DNA of 64,000 nucleotides from Eonycteris spelaea (lineage: Eukaryota; Chordata; Mammalia; Chiroptera; Pteropodidae), in the NCBI GenBank assembly GCA_003508835.1, contig PUFA01000084.1:4464001-4528000 (forward strand), written 5' to 3'. Positions 36,991 to 50,800 of the stretch are shown piece after piece. The notes under the pieces were generated by a model. The model was not told where the DNA came from. It searched no databases and saw only the letters and a program-made list of their open reading frames with translations. A program made the position numbers and the translations under genes. Every line of letters starts with the position of its first letter. Position 1 is the first letter of the stretch.

Positions 36991-38099
36991 TTCTAAATAA
37001 TAATAAAAAAAAGTTTCTGAAACATGCTTGAAATTCTTAATGTATTAATGTGAAAAAAGACCTACATTTAAACTTGTGCAATAATGAAGCTCAAGTTCTC
37101 TTTCCTTTTCCTGCCTGAAGCAAGCAGAGGCAGCATCACTTAGTTTGCTGAGGCAGCGGTAACTGGGGACTGACGTTGCAGAGGGCCCTACCAACAGTGA
37201 GCCTGGTGTGTGTGGGGGTGGGCGGGTGTCTCTCCTTGGGGAGCTGGGCCCCATCTGCTACTTAGATCTGCTCAGAGACAAAAATCCATTTGCCAGGGAG
37301 CCCTTTAGGGTCGGTCAGCTATTTATGAAGTCAAGAACAGAGAGAGCTAGAGACAGGAGACACCTGAAAAACCATGCCCTTTTACCCGAGAGGAAGGTAA
37401 ATTTGCTCTGCCTCCACCAGAGAGTGTGCCAGCACCCGAGCTACAAGGAACCACGTCTCTTGGTACCTAGCTCTCAGGGCCTCTCCTGTGCTCTGCACTG
37501 CCCCGCCCAGTCTTGCTTGTTCCATACTTTACGCTTTCTCCTTTAACTCTCCTTTCTCTTTTCGACCTTCTCTTCTCTATCTACTTCCTTATTTTTTTCT
37601 GCCTCCTCTGATGCTTTGTTTCTGATCCTCTTCTACTTTTCTTCCCCCTCTCTTTAAGGTTCTCCCATTTTCTATCCCATTCTTCTTTCATTCTACTTCT
37701 CTTTTCTCTTCCATTAGTGAAGAGTCTCCACTCACATCCCACCTGGTTCTTCCTAGCGGCCCAAACTTTTCACACTCCAACCAAGTTTCCTTCTGAGTCA
37801 AACACCCTCGTCCAGACTCAGAGTGTCTGGGTGCCTGGGTGATGTCCAGAAGTAGGTCATAGAAAAGAGGATGCTAATCTATAACATCTAAAAAGAGCTG
37901 GGCTGCATGCAACAAAAATCGGCTGTTGCCTGAAAAATTCTTAGCTCTTTTTGTGGGCTTTAAATTGAAAAAATGAAATGATTCTTTCCCTTTCTCAAAC
38001 TGCTTATGAAGAGAAATCTCTCCATAGGTGAAATTCGTATGTGATGGGCTCCATTCTGAGCACTCAGTTTGCTGTGCTGAAGGATTCTAAGCCCCTTCC

Positions 38100-38525
38100 T
38101 CTAAGGAATGGAACATCTAGTGAGAAATAGATAAATAAGTCATTTTATACAGACACATACAGTCATTTTAGGTACTGAAAGTGACATGGAAAAGACATGA
38201 AAACTGATAGGGCTGGCAGGGGAGTGGCAGCATTCTAGTCAAATGGTGAGGGAAGTTTTCTCTGAGTTAAGTGACATCCCAGTGGACATCTGAGTGCTAA
38301 GAGGCAGCTGTGGGAAGATTAAGGGAGAAAGCAAATGCAAAGGCCCTGAGGTGGGAACAAGCTGGATATGTTCTAGAGACATTAAGAAAGATGGTATGGC
38401 TAGAGAAGAATGAAAAAGGTAAAACAGAAGGACATAAGATCAGAGAGGTAAGCAGAAGTTAGGTCTTACATGGCCTTTAGGCCATGGTAATAATTTAGAT
38501 TTCATTTAGGTTGTAAAAAGTAAGC
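38100..38525 (-). mobile_element. L2 LINE fragment
   Basis: Reverse L2 interior: 'gttttctctgagttaagtga', 'gcaaatgcaaaggccctgag', 'tggcctttaggccatggta' and 'aatttagatttcatttagg'. Confidence 0.65.
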
Positions 38526-40100
38526 TTTGGTAGATTTTATGTAGGATATTTATATGGCTAGATATAAGTTTGTAGCTTTGTGTACGTGGTCTTCAGAGCC
38601 ATCCATTAGAAATTTAGAAAAATGAGTTCCAGCCTCTTAAACCCTAAGCCTAAGATTATCATGACATTATTAGATTTACTCCTCTTACCCAGATGGGTTG
38701 ATTCACATGATATTAATCATTCAAGTGACATTTAGGATGCTAACATCTGGAGTTAAGAACAACTGGCGCCACTCCCCTAAGAGTTTTCCTTTTTGTCCCC
38801 CTTTCAGACTGGCACAAACAGCTCTGGTCCCCTGGGGATGAGGGGTGGGACAAAGAAAGGTAACAGACATTCTTAGAATTCTCAAGACAGGTTTCGGGCT
38901 TTAACTTTCTAGAAATTATTTTTGTGGATATTTCAAAATAGATGGCATTCCTTAAGTGGTATCTCATCAGAGAGAATGTTTTGTTTATGTAATTTTGTTG
39001 CAAATTGGAGTCAAAGTAAACAATCTTATTGCATTATTAGTGTTTCTTTTTCCTAAAGACCCAAAAGCCATGGATGTAGTCATTTTACCTGGCTTTGATT
39101 AGTAGTCTTGGATGACGCACCTACCTGTCATTTGTTTATAATTTGTACGATAAGCACATCTTAGAATTTGAATAATTCCTATTATCTATCTGGGAAGATC
39201 ATGTGTTTGTAAAATAGACAATTGGAGCTAAGTATAGAGTGGACACCTGAATGAAAAGATGAGTTCTGAATTATCTTCAGCTAAGTTGTAATCATGCCAA
39301 AATTCTAGGACTTTTGAAATTGGTCTTAAGTTCAGAACAGTAATTTTCAATAATTATTAGTTAAAATGTCAAAGTTTTACCAAGATTTAGAAACAGTCAG
39401 TGGGTGGGAGAGGATTGTGGGATTGTGGAGTACCCAGATCTCTGCCAGTGTGGCCTCTGCCAAACAACCCAATACTCATAAGCCGCTTCTGAAGTGCTTA
39501 GAATTCCCGGACTCCAAGTGCAAGGAATTACAAGGCTCCAAGGAATACAATTCAAAATTCACTAACTCAGTGTTATAAAACAAGGCCTTAGAAAATAAAA
39601 TTTCCTTGGGTTTATTGTTTATAGAGCATGTTTTATAAAATAAATTTTTCATGGCTTCAATATTATATGGAACCAAAATAAAATAGAACATTGTTTAATG
39701 TACCTAACACTGCTGTTAGAGGTTACTCAGACTAATCCTCTCTGACTAAGCAAATGAGCTGTGAGGATGGAGGTGTTCCTGTTGACTTTCTAAATAATAC
39801 ACATAATTTACTTTAATAAATATGGCTGTAGTTATCCATACTCATTGAAAACACCAGCTTCAGGAGTGAGAGTGACAGATTTGGACTTGACATTGACTGT
39901 TTGCTGGCCATATGTAGAAAGTCATTAACAGAGAATTTCCCTAAATTCGTATTTCAACCTGTGCTTCACAGCCAGGAGAAGGTCCATGTGGCAGGGGGTG
40001 AGGTGGGAGAGATAGAAACAGAATAACGGGAGCTCTGGGCCTCTCCAGCCATCTCCACTTTCCCCTGCCATTCTCACCAGATCAGCTCTCTTCTGAGTCT

Positions 40101-40244
40101 CGATAGATAGATGACAGATAGATAGATAGATAGATAGACAGATAGACAGACAGATAGATAGATAAATGATAGATAGATAGATAGATAGATATAGATACAT
40201 ATATAGATACACACGCACACGCATACACACATACACACACAGAG
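40101..40244. repeat. (GATA)n/(CA)n compound microsatellite
   Basis: GATA, GACA and AGAT units through about 40205, then alternating CA-rich 'cacacgcacac' and 'acatacacacac'. The minus-strand 112-codon frame across it (Leu-Ser-Ile-Tyr repeats) is a simple-repeat artefact. Confidence 0.95.
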
Positions 40245-42694
40245 TATATAATGAGAAAGTCATTTGAACAATGATGCCAGGCTAAGAAATATGAAAGCTT
40301 TTTAATCCTATCCTCTGTGAATTCATTGTTTCACAATGCTCCTCCTAAAATTAAAAGTATCATTCTCACCAAAAATTATTATGAGGAAAGAAAGTGGCAA
40401 CATTTCTCCTTCATTGAAGTTAGAAAAGTCAGCAATGGCTACAGTTCAATCCGCCCTGAATCTGTCTCTGAAAAGATAAAAAAGCCTTTTGATTCATTAA
40501 AAAGATGTAGCTCAGATCACACTTTTGAGTACAAAATTTTATCCCTTCAGTACAATTATTTTCCTAATGAATAACAGGTATAATTTCAAATTTTACCTTT
40601 TAATAAAAGTCTAACTCAACAGAAATCACTGCAAATGTTAAAATTAGTTCTCAAGGCATCATATATGTATGTATATAAGTAATGAGTGTTATAAATATTT
40701 ATATACTTCTATACTGATCCATTGTTTGGGAGCTGATGATTACTATTTGTGTATTTTAGAGTCACCAAAATTAAAATTTATTAAATTATTAAAATATATT
40801 GACTTGGGGCATGATGGAGTTAGCTCACACTGGCTACTGAGAGCAAGTTGTTAGCATCACTTCCCAATTGTGTGTTCAGTGACAACTCATCAGTAGCTTG
40901 AAATTGACCATAATGGGAGTATTTATACCATAGGGACTGGCAAATGATATAAATCAGGGCTTTTTGGGTTTGGAGTATTTTTTTCTCTTTTTAAGAGAGC
41001 CAGTTTACCAGTACATCATTGCAGATATCTTTTTTATTTTTTAATTTTTCTTTTTTTTCTTTTTTTTTTTTTACATTGTAACATACATCCATGTGCAATC
41101 ATCATGCACCTCAGGGCAAATGGCCTGACAATGACTACAATGAACATAGGAAAAGACTGTAGAAGAGAAATATTATTCTATAATACCTGAAACTGTGATG
41201 AAGTTCTTTTTAACTCATATTTCAGACTAACCCTATAATGGAGAATCCTGATGTGATAAACTTGTAACCAGAGGTACAGCCTACTCTTGAATATGAAAAA
41301 TTTTCTTCATTTGTTGATTGGTACTCTTGATGAAACCTGCTTTATCATTAGAAAAATAGAGAAGGGTCTCGCCCCATAGAAGTTGAAAAGCAGTATGTAA
41401 TTCGACAACTGCGCTGACCTCGGTCCAGACCAGTACCAGTGCCCTACAGATACAGTGGCGTATCTTAAATGTCTGCTTTTCTGCTGGGGTAAAAAACATA
41501 AATAAATAGTTAATAAGTTAAAAAGTGGCAGAGTTTTGCTTCATTTTCTACCCTCTGCTTTTCCTTTTGTGAAAACTGACAAGAAAAAGGAAACTGACTT
41601 GTATCTTCCAATAAAAGACAGGCTCTCCTATCAACCTACTGTGTTTAAGCATCCATATTAAAGGAGAAGGACGAAGAGAAACAGAAGTCTTCCGCTGCTG
41701 CTATTCTTTCTAAAAAGGTCAAATTACACCAAAGGGAAGAATGCAGCAACCACGTTGCTAAACTCTGGTTTTCTCAGTCCTTTAAATTGGACTAGAGACA
41801 GTTTCGCAAGGTGGGCCCTGCCTGTCTTTTTATCAAATACGTGAGGTTTGCTTCAAGTTACAGTTTACATGTGAGGAAAAATCTGTCAACTTCCCACTCC
41901 AATGTCCCCTGTGGTCTGTAGTCTGAACAGCTCACAAGCTGTACACAAATTATGTTTGTATTACCGTGGGAAAGGAGACTAGGTGACAGGAATGAGAAAG
42001 CCTATTTTCTGGTCTCTGTCCCAACACTGTTGGTTTGGAAACATATTAACAATTCATCCTATAGTGGGGCACAGCAGGTTCAGGAGACTCTTTACACCTT
42101 GTAAAGATTACTTAAACATGTCAGATGAGGAAAAGGCGCCAAGGAACCTGGCAGATCATTCCTTCCCTGGGTGTACCTGTCACATACTGGCAAGAGCCAC
42201 ACACACAGGTCATTCATGGGGCTGTAATGAAATTAATCATCTGCTTTCAGAAGGGAGCAGCCTTGGTTTACTCTAGTTCTCGATATGTTTCTAAATGTAA
42301 CACAAAATGCTCACACTGGTCTATGAAGCTCTAAGTGATTTGAAATTTGGCTATCACAAGCATGACGAATACCCCTTAGTAACAACAAAACTTTCCAAGG
42401 AGCTTCTGTATTCAGATTCTGAAATAGCAGAAAGGTTCACAGCAGCCCAGGTTTGTTTGAACAAATGTCTTTCTCCCCATCACTTAGAGTCTGCACATAA
42501 GGTTAGAGTCATAGCATGAGCATTGTCGAAATGATGGTGATTTTGAGATCTCGTACCCAACATTTTTGTTTTATGAAAGGGATAACTCATACCCAAAGAA
42601 CTCAACAAATTTGTTTGCCCAGAATTTTAACTTCAGAATCTAGTTTCCTGGGTCAGCTTTGGACTTTCTCTAATATAATAATAACATTGTTCAT

Positions 42695-42785
42695 TCAGTT
42701 GTAACTCATTCATCAAGTACCTACTGTTTTCTATTTCCCAATCATTGTTATAGGGCAAGGGATCCAGCAATAAATAAAATAGCAA
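42695..42785 (-). mobile_element. L2 LINE terminus
   Basis: Short reverse L2 end: 'taactcattcatcaagtacc', 'tactgttttctatttcccaa', 'gggatccagcaataaataaa'. Confidence 0.5.
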
Positions 42786-44539
42786 TGAGCTGCTTTTTTG
42801 ACTGAGGGTTAATTTTCAATAGCTGCTGCTGTATTTGTATTTTTGTACTAATTTGAGTGAAAGGTCATTTCTTGAGTTTTTTTTTTTAATAAAAAATATC
42901 TTTTTTCATGAGATACATTTTGCCCTTCAAGATTCATTGAGGTAATCTCTACACCAGGAAGTCGTCCTGGATTACTGTCCACTAGTTAGTGTAAGCAGGA
43001 CTTTAATTTTCAGACACTATATATTTTATCGTAGATAGCCTTAGTCTCAACTTCTAACTCTCCCCACCGCATCGTAGATTTATAAACACATGCTGGTAAC
43101 ACAACCAGCAGAGAAAGAAGCGTTATTCTCCGCACATGCCCTCAGAGAGATGGAGAGATGATTTTGAAGCCATCCCCTACTCACTGTTGGCCTAAAGAAT
43201 GAAGAAAACAGGTAGCTTATTTTCTTCCAAATTTTCTCTGACAGCCTGAACTCTTGGGCAGGCCTCACCCTAAATATTGAATCTGTATGTATGTGTGCAT
43301 ACATGTTTTTAAGTTGGCAGAAGGGTATGCTACAGGCATGGACACAGTGCTTAAGCATATCTAAATTATATTATTCAGTTTTCCATACCCAGAGCAATAA
43401 AGAGTCCTGAAGGGTTATATGAATGTTCATCTCCATTCTCTCTGAGAGACACACACATTCACCATGTGCCAGGAAGATGAATGGTTTCTGATGTCTCAAA
43501 TCTAAAATATTTCACCAATTCATACCAGAATTTTTTTTTAAGTCGCCTCAGAACCTATTTGACTATATCTATGTCACCAGGAAAGAATGTGAATATTGAG
43601 CGAGATATATAAGGAAACTCTAGTAGCCTTCATAGGGTACTCTTTTGCCCCTTAATATACCTTAAGAATTATAGCTTCCCTTCCAAATAGAATGGTGTGA
43701 GATGATCAAACTGAAATTTTTTACCTTCCACAATCCCATAATTCATGATTGGGAAGTTGAAAATGTCTTCAAATATGAGAATTGCTGAGTAATCACATAT
43801 AACTTGCACATCATCTATATCATTTTTTCTAGGGATGTTTATAGCCCAATTCTAAAGACATAGGCCTGTTAGCCAATTTCACAAATGGTTAAAGATCCCA
43901 TTACTGTGTCTGTAGAGTGAATAAAAGAATCGGAGAAAGTCGTAGTAGGCCTATGCATATAATTATGTTTTAATGACACTCTACCAACAAAATTTTTTAA
44001 AGCTATCAACCACAATTATCCCTCAGATGCATCCATTGCACTACACAAGAATCCAATGCTTAATGTACTCTCGAAGTTGTTTTAATTACTTTAATGAAAT
44101 AATATGGGTATAAAAATAAGTTAATAATAAATTAGGTCTAAGATGAAAATGAAACTATTGACAGCAAATAACTGCCACTATAGCTATAGCTTTCCATCTC
44201 AGAGACAGAGTTGAGAGGGTTATAAGCAAGTCTCCATACCATGTCAGGAAACATCACTGTCGGCAATTTATTTTCAATCCCAAGAGTAAGATGGGTTAGA
44301 AAATTTCATTGAGATTTTCTTGCACTCTCATGAGCCTCTCATATAATCATAAACTTTTTTAGAGTTGACTCTTCCTGGACTCTTTGCCCCTTTATCCAGA
44401 CTTATCTACTATCAGCCTTATTTCCCAAACCCACCATCTAATAGTTTAGAAAATAAGGGAATACAAGAAAGCAAAGATAGTTGATTAAGAGGCCATATGC
44501 TCATACTTCAAAGATGCCTCTTTAACATACCATTGTGTA

Positions 44540-44710
44540 CTTGCATTTTGGAGCTAGAAGGCAGAGAAGACCTACTTCAACACACTTACTGTACAAATGT
44601 TGGAACTAAGCCCAAAGGGTAGAAAAGCTGGCTTTAAATCATCAACAGAATCTGAACAGAAACCCAGATCTCTTGATTTTAGGTAGTGTTTAGTATATTA
44701 TGCTAAAAGC
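44540..44710 (-). mobile_element. Ancient SINE fragment (MIR or relative)
   Basis: Weak reverse match: 'ttggagctagaaggcagaga', 'ggaactaagcccaaag', 'gaaacccagatctcttgatt'. Resembles the same family as the 23480 fragment. Confidence 0.4.
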
Positions 44711-46204
44711 ACAGAGCATGGCACTATATACTTCCTATAAAATATTGGATCTATTAAAAATATGATACTATTCATTATCCTTAAGAACAAAAAATTTATG
44801 GGCAATTCTTCTTAAAAATCCCAGAAATAAATTATTTGCTTAGAAAGCCAAGCTTTATTGCTATGAGATCAATAACTGACTAAAGCTTTTTTTGAAGAAG
44901 AAAATGATTCAAATTTTCTTGATTATATGAATTGGTCTGAGGTTCAGTATCTGATGTGGTCATTTTCTTATGGCACAAAATTCAAACATGACTAAGAGGG
45001 CTGGCAAAACTTGCACATCCATTTCAAACCTTCCCCTCCTCCTTATGCATGCTCTAAACCGTATAATCAGGTCCTGTAGCTTTAAACAGCACCATTACTT
45101 CCTTCTTCCCTTCCTTTTATGTCTGGTTATAGAGAACTTTTCATTCTTTATTTAATAAAGCTATGATTGTAAGAAAAAATTAAGAGTGATGATTACTCAG
45201 TGCTTTTAGTCCATTAGATTTGAGTGCTCTGCTCTCTTTCCATGTTTAGCCAAATGGACGGTGTAACACTTGCTGCTCATGGTTCTTTCCCCTTTCTTTT
45301 AATCCTTTTGGGATTGTGTGTGTGTGTTTGTGTGGAGAGAAAAAAAGGGAAAAAATATTTGATGAATATTCATTAGCATCTGAAATATATTCTATATTTT
45401 AAGACATATTGTTTGATTTTCCGTTCTAAATATAGTTTCACCACTTTAAAATCAGGGGAGTTACCAACATGCTTTTCTGTTTATTTGCTTCTTTATAAGG
45501 TGATAATAGTTATTTAACATGAGCTATGAAAGAAATGGATCAAACGCCTCACAATAAGAAGTTCTTCACCCTAAAACACATTTCTTTTTCTTCTGTCACT
45601 TACATTTTTTAAATTGAACAGATGGCAATTGCTTTCCAATATGCCCTAAGTTATTTATATTGTTTTACTTATAAATGTAAAGGTATCAGTGCCCTTTGGA
45701 AATGGACTTGCCAAAAGGAGGTGAACTATAAACAAAAATTTTAAAAGATATCAATTCTTATAATCCAAATTTAGGGTAGGTATCACTTAGAAATCCTTTC
45801 ATCTGATTGAGACCTGAAATTTCAATTTCTAATTTTTAGTTCTCCTGGCATATTTAATGGAGCAAGTATTATTACTGTTAAGAACAATCCATTTTGACTG
45901 AACTTTACAGTTCTCTTAGGCCTAATAAAACAGTACTTGAAGGATCTTCAAACTAAGAACCCATGACTCAGAACTAGTTTAATATTCCCAATAATTTTGG
46001 GGTGATGGGCCTACAAGGGAATTATGACCAGGGACTGGTTCGTTACCAGATATCTATCTGTTAATGTGAGTCTGGAATATCCAATTATACAAATGAGGGG
46101 GTTTTTCTTACATTAGGATACGATGTTGAGATTCTTAAACATCTCTCTTGTCTTTGTTTCTTCCAGACTAGTACTTGTGGTGGTGTTAGGGTTCCACGTG
46201 CGGC

Positions 46205-46435
46205 CTCTGTAATCAGGCAAGGCTAGTCTCTTGGTTTAGCTACTCGCTAGCTGCTGACAATGGCTAGGGACTACCATCTCCCTAAATCCCAGATTCCTCA
46301 TATGTAAAGGGGAAGGGTGAATTATGGTACTTACACTACAGAGTGGTTATGATGATTAAATGTGATAATCCCCACAGACCACTTAGCACAGGGCCTGCCA
46401 CTTAATAAATGCTCATTAAGTGCTACCAGTTTATA
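46205..46435 (+). mobile_element. MIR SINE
   Basis: MIR blocks: 'cccagattcctcatatgtaa', 'gagtggttatgatgattaaa', 'cttagcacagggcctgcc', 'aataaatgctcattaagtg'. Confidence 0.65.
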
Positions 46436-46479
46436 GAAACTTTGCATTTTAAACCTTGAAAAAAAAAAAAAAACCTTTA

Positions 46480-46640
46480 AAAACCTACTATCCTGGCCCC
46501 TTCTTTTGAAGATGAGACAACTGAGGGCCAGAGAGAAGCAGTGACTTGCTTGAGATCTCACAGCTGGTTAGTGGAAATATTAAAACTAGAATCCTGGTCT
46601 CCTTATTCTAATCCAAGGTTCTTTCCTCTGCATTATCTCA
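46480..46640 (-). mobile_element. Ancient SINE fragment (MIR or relative)
   Basis: Reverse core 'gaagatgagacaactgaggg', 'agcagtgacttgcttgag' and 'tcacagctggttagtgg'. It lies head-to-head after the plus-strand MIR, separated by an A-run. Confidence 0.55.
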
Positions 46641-47489
46641 CAGGACGTGCAGGACAGAGAATGCCTGAGGAAAGCCCTGGTTGACATTTCTTACCAATAA
46701 TCAAAAAGTGTCAGGATTGCTAACTTAAAGAGAAAAATGCAGGAATTGACGTGAAACATAGCACCTCAAAGAGAGGTAAATAACTGCAGGGCTGAAGTTA
46801 AAGGGAAGATTTAGAGGTCCATCAATTTGACCCCTGTTTTGCCACCGACTATGCCTGTGAGCACAATACCCATTTACTTTGCCTCTGTTCTCGGAATGTA
46901 AAAGTGGAAAGAAAAATATTATCAAATGCCACTGGATTGTTGTCAAGAAAAAGCCAATAAAATGATTACTGTAGCAGTATAAAAGTGTGCCATAAAAGCT
47001 TAATAATCAACAGCATTTAAGCGGCGTGCCACTGAGCATCTGACGGGGTGCCCATGTTTTACAGACAGCGTTTATGGACTTTCAGAATCCCAATTTTCAC
47101 TCTTTATGAATAGTGTATAAATTTGGGAAGTGGTTAAACCACATTTCAAATCAAAACTGTTTATGAGGCACCCTGCTAAACAAGTGTAAATATCCTCGGG
47201 AAATGTCACATGTAACACAGAGCTCGGTGGAAGTGGATCTAGCTTCTGAAGAGATAAAATGTTATGAATGGTTACCTCAGGGCTTAGAAAAACATTGGTC
47301 TGGGAAACATACAGAATTTCCCCAAATCAGAACTATGGGCTGGGTATTTCACTTTCTCACACATAATTATCATTCCAGAAACTATAAATAATTTTGCATC
47401 TACTCTTTTTGCTAGTAATTTAGCTATAGAAGTGCACATTATATAAAAACTTTTTACAGCATGTATCAAACTTCAAGAAGCAAAGTCTC

Positions 47490-47697
47490 ATTCACATTTG
47501 TCCCACAGTGCCTTGGCATAGAGAAGCACCTCATACTTATTGGCAGAATTTAATTGACTTGAGATTACTGTGATTGTTTTCAACACCACTCCCTGAATTT
47601 CATCCCCCCCACTACCAAATGAGAACTCTTTAAGATCAACAACCATATCTTACTCATCTTTGTGACTCCAATGGCTAGCACAGTAGAAAGTTAATAT
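47490..47697 (+). mobile_element. L2 LINE 3' end
   Basis: Contains 'tttaagatcaacaaccatat', 'cttactcatctttgtgactc' and 'ctagcacagtagaaagt', a diverged L2 end that leads into the GGAA repeat. Confidence 0.45.
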
Positions 47698-47890
47698 AAA
47701 GGAAAGAAAAAAAGGAAGGAAGGAAGGAAGGAAGGAATGAAGGAAGGAAGGAAGGAAGGAAGGGGAAGGAAGGAAGGAAGAGAGGGAGGGAAGGAGGGAG
47801 GGAGGAAGGGAGGGAGGGAGAGTGGAAGGAAGGAAGGAAGGATGGATGGGAGGGAGAAGAGAAGGAAGGAGAAAAGGATGAAGGAAGCAA
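47698..47890. repeat. (GGAA)n/(GGGA)n polypurine microsatellite
   Basis: About 190 bases, nearly pure purine, of GGAA, GGGA and GAAG units. Two minus-strand frames of Pro-Ser-Phe-Leu repeats across it are artefacts of the repeat. Confidence 0.95.
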
Positions 47891-50800
47891 ACAAGAGAAG
47901 AGAGAGATAAGGAGACATCAAGTTTATTTTTCTATGCAGAGAATGACAAATAAACCCCTCCTCTTTCTCAGATCATTCTTAATGACCCCAATTAGAAAGA
48001 GATAATGAGACCACGAAAATAAAATACAGCCAAGATCGACAGATAGAAAATCTAGGGTAACTCAGAGTTACACTTCCTACTAGCGTATTCAAGTACCCTG
48101 TGGCAGCCACCCAGTTAACGTCTCTGATTTTTAGCCACCTGGATGTGCTACCATGGTAATATTACAACACCGAATATGGCCACAGCAGAAATCTTGGAGT
48201 TTTCTAATGGCAAAAGTCAAAAGGATACCGTGGAGAAGAAGAGACATAAAAGAGAATTATTTCGCTGAGAGCCCAATGGGCACAGTGACACTGTTCAGGA
48301 AGAGACATCAATCACATAACCACTAAAGAAGGTTTGCGGGTTGTCTCCTCGTGGCTCAAGAAAGGCAATCTCTTAGAGATGCCTAAATACTCCTCTTTCT
48401 ATAAAGGAATCATCATAAAAAATGCACTAAATCTTTTGGTCATAGGCATGTTAAGAGATGGGCAAGCAGATGGCAAAGCAAGGATATATTTGGAGGATAA
48501 AATTTAAAAAAAGAAAGAAAAAACAACCAACTCCAAACATTCTAATACAAATGGCATCCATCTGTAACAAGCCCACAATAGTAAAAGAAGTAAAATAAAT
48601 AACATATTTATAATTTATAGAGCACTTCCATATGTATTTTAAAAAGGAAGGGCATATCATGGGCACGTCAGATTTGGTACGAAATTTTTGACCCTCTTAA
48701 TTGACAGAAATTAGTGTTCTTGAATTCTCTCTTTTGACGTGTTCTCACTAGTCCCACTCCACTGTCTCAAATTATCTCTCTAGGTAGTCATAAAATCCTA
48801 AAGCAACCCAAGGTAACCATCTATTTCCAAATAGTAGATCCCAATCGGAAATTCTGTTATTTTAACCTGGATTTTAAAAAATCCAATGGAAAATAGAGAA
48901 AAATGCCATACAGGGTCCCTGGGAATTTGGGCCAGAGATGCTGTGATCGATTTCCTTGTCACCTCTAGTTTCTGTTATTCCACGAAACTCACCATATCTG
49001 AGTAATTTGTGCTTGTCACATACAACAGGCAAGGCTAATAGACACATCAGTTCAAAAAGAAACTACAGGCAGCATTTCAGGATCTAACCCACAGGACAAT
49101 ACTTAGCCAAAGCTCAGAAACAATGTAAAATAAATTGTTCTTTGTGATTACCTTCAAGTTGAACTTTACCTACCCCTTCAATTACCTTTCAAGGCACATA
49201 ATAAAGTCAGACTAATTGAGATTTTTCAGCTAGAATTCATATAATTAGGACAGAGCACAAGTTGTTCTCACTGACCAGACACATTTTAAATCAAATAAGC
49301 GAGTATTTGATTTAAAATAAGGAAGGTTGTCAGAGGATTATATGAATGAGTGAATAAATTACCTATAAATTAAAATCTAGTCAATTTTCATTTGTGCAAT
49401 ATTTGACATTTGTTGAGCATGTCTATATATACTTTAAATCTATTTGGATTATCATATCTTGAAATAATAAAACAAAATGTTTCTTAAACATACACTAGAT
49501 TTTAGCCTTTTCATTGATTATCAACAGTTTTTTATTAATCCAAAACATGATGGTATACCTAAAATCACATCAATGTCTTTCTGTCTACGCTCACAACTTT
49601 AGAAATCCCAGTTAAAAAGATGGTCTGAAGCAATGTCATAAATTTTCTATATTGTAAAAAGGATTAATTTCTAAGATTTATGAAAATAACACAATAGGTA
49701 ATCTGTCAAGTGATTTCCAGCCACCATATCTGAGGCTAGAATCTTTAACCTCAAGAAAAGTAGTTAACAAGGTTTGTTTTGTTGAGTAAATTAAAACCAA
49801 CATCCCATTCTTTCCACATGCCTCACTTTTCCAGGAAAATTCTCATTTTATTAACCCCAAGGCCTAGCCCCTGAGGCAGGTATGTAGTTAGAATAAGATT
49901 TAAAATGAGTCACTGATAGAAAAAGGTGTATGATTTATCTAGAGCTAGAGAATGCTAATAACAATATAATATATCTGGCTTCTTACAGGAATTTGGGGTA
50001 AGATGAAAGAGGTAGACTGAAAATATCTAAACAATATCATCTGCCAACCTGCAGTAACCTAATTATAGAAGAAATGAAAATCAAAGCTAATGTCCAATAA
50101 TTACTTCTCAATCAATCTACAGTCAGAGGCCAAAACATTTCCAGATGTTCCCGTGGAGTAAATCTTCTTTCCCAAGGGCACACGTGGTCCAGTCTACATT
50201 TGCGGTCCTTGGCACATCATGGGTTAAGTCCATGAGTTTCTAAAGGGAGTAAAACTATATTCCTTACAACTTTAAACTGGCACTGAAGCAACTTCACCTT
50301 TAAGGTCTTTGGGGCTAAAAAATACTCATCGCTCATATGAGGCTAGAGAACGTCCCTGGAGGGTGTTGACTGTGAATCAGACCTGTTTAAATTTATCTTG
50401 CTCTGAGAACTCTCTATTTCAATTCTGTACAGGCTCTTTGAGCAATAATAGTGAAAATACTCCAATTTTCAAGTAAGAGCTCTAAACCAAAGGGAATCCA
50501 GAACCTTCTGTAATCAAGTCAATCCTCAATTATTTATGCATGTGGTAGAAAGTAGCGTTTTCAAAAATAAAATGATAATTTATGTTTGACTTCGCAACAT
50601 GTTTTATATTTGGGGTTTTTCTTTTGTTTTTGGCAACTTCAACAGACTTATTTTCCTAATTAGTTTGACCCCGATTAATGTTACAATTAATATTCTCTGA
50701 GCGTCACACACACACGCAGGCTACTCACCAATTGATGGTGGGAGAAGGCACAGTGACATATTGTGGGATAAGGGAAAAGTGGTCTGAGGTTATGTTTTTG

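Noticed and set aside
40101..40205. Regularly spaced repeats that might suggest a CRISPR array
   Set aside because: Four-base tandem units with no spacers in a mammalian intron.
39925..40263. 112-codon minus-strand frame
   Set aside because: Product of the GATA/CA microsatellite.
47675..47921. Ser/Pro/Phe/Leu repeat frames on the minus strand
   Set aside because: Translation of the GGAA microsatellite.
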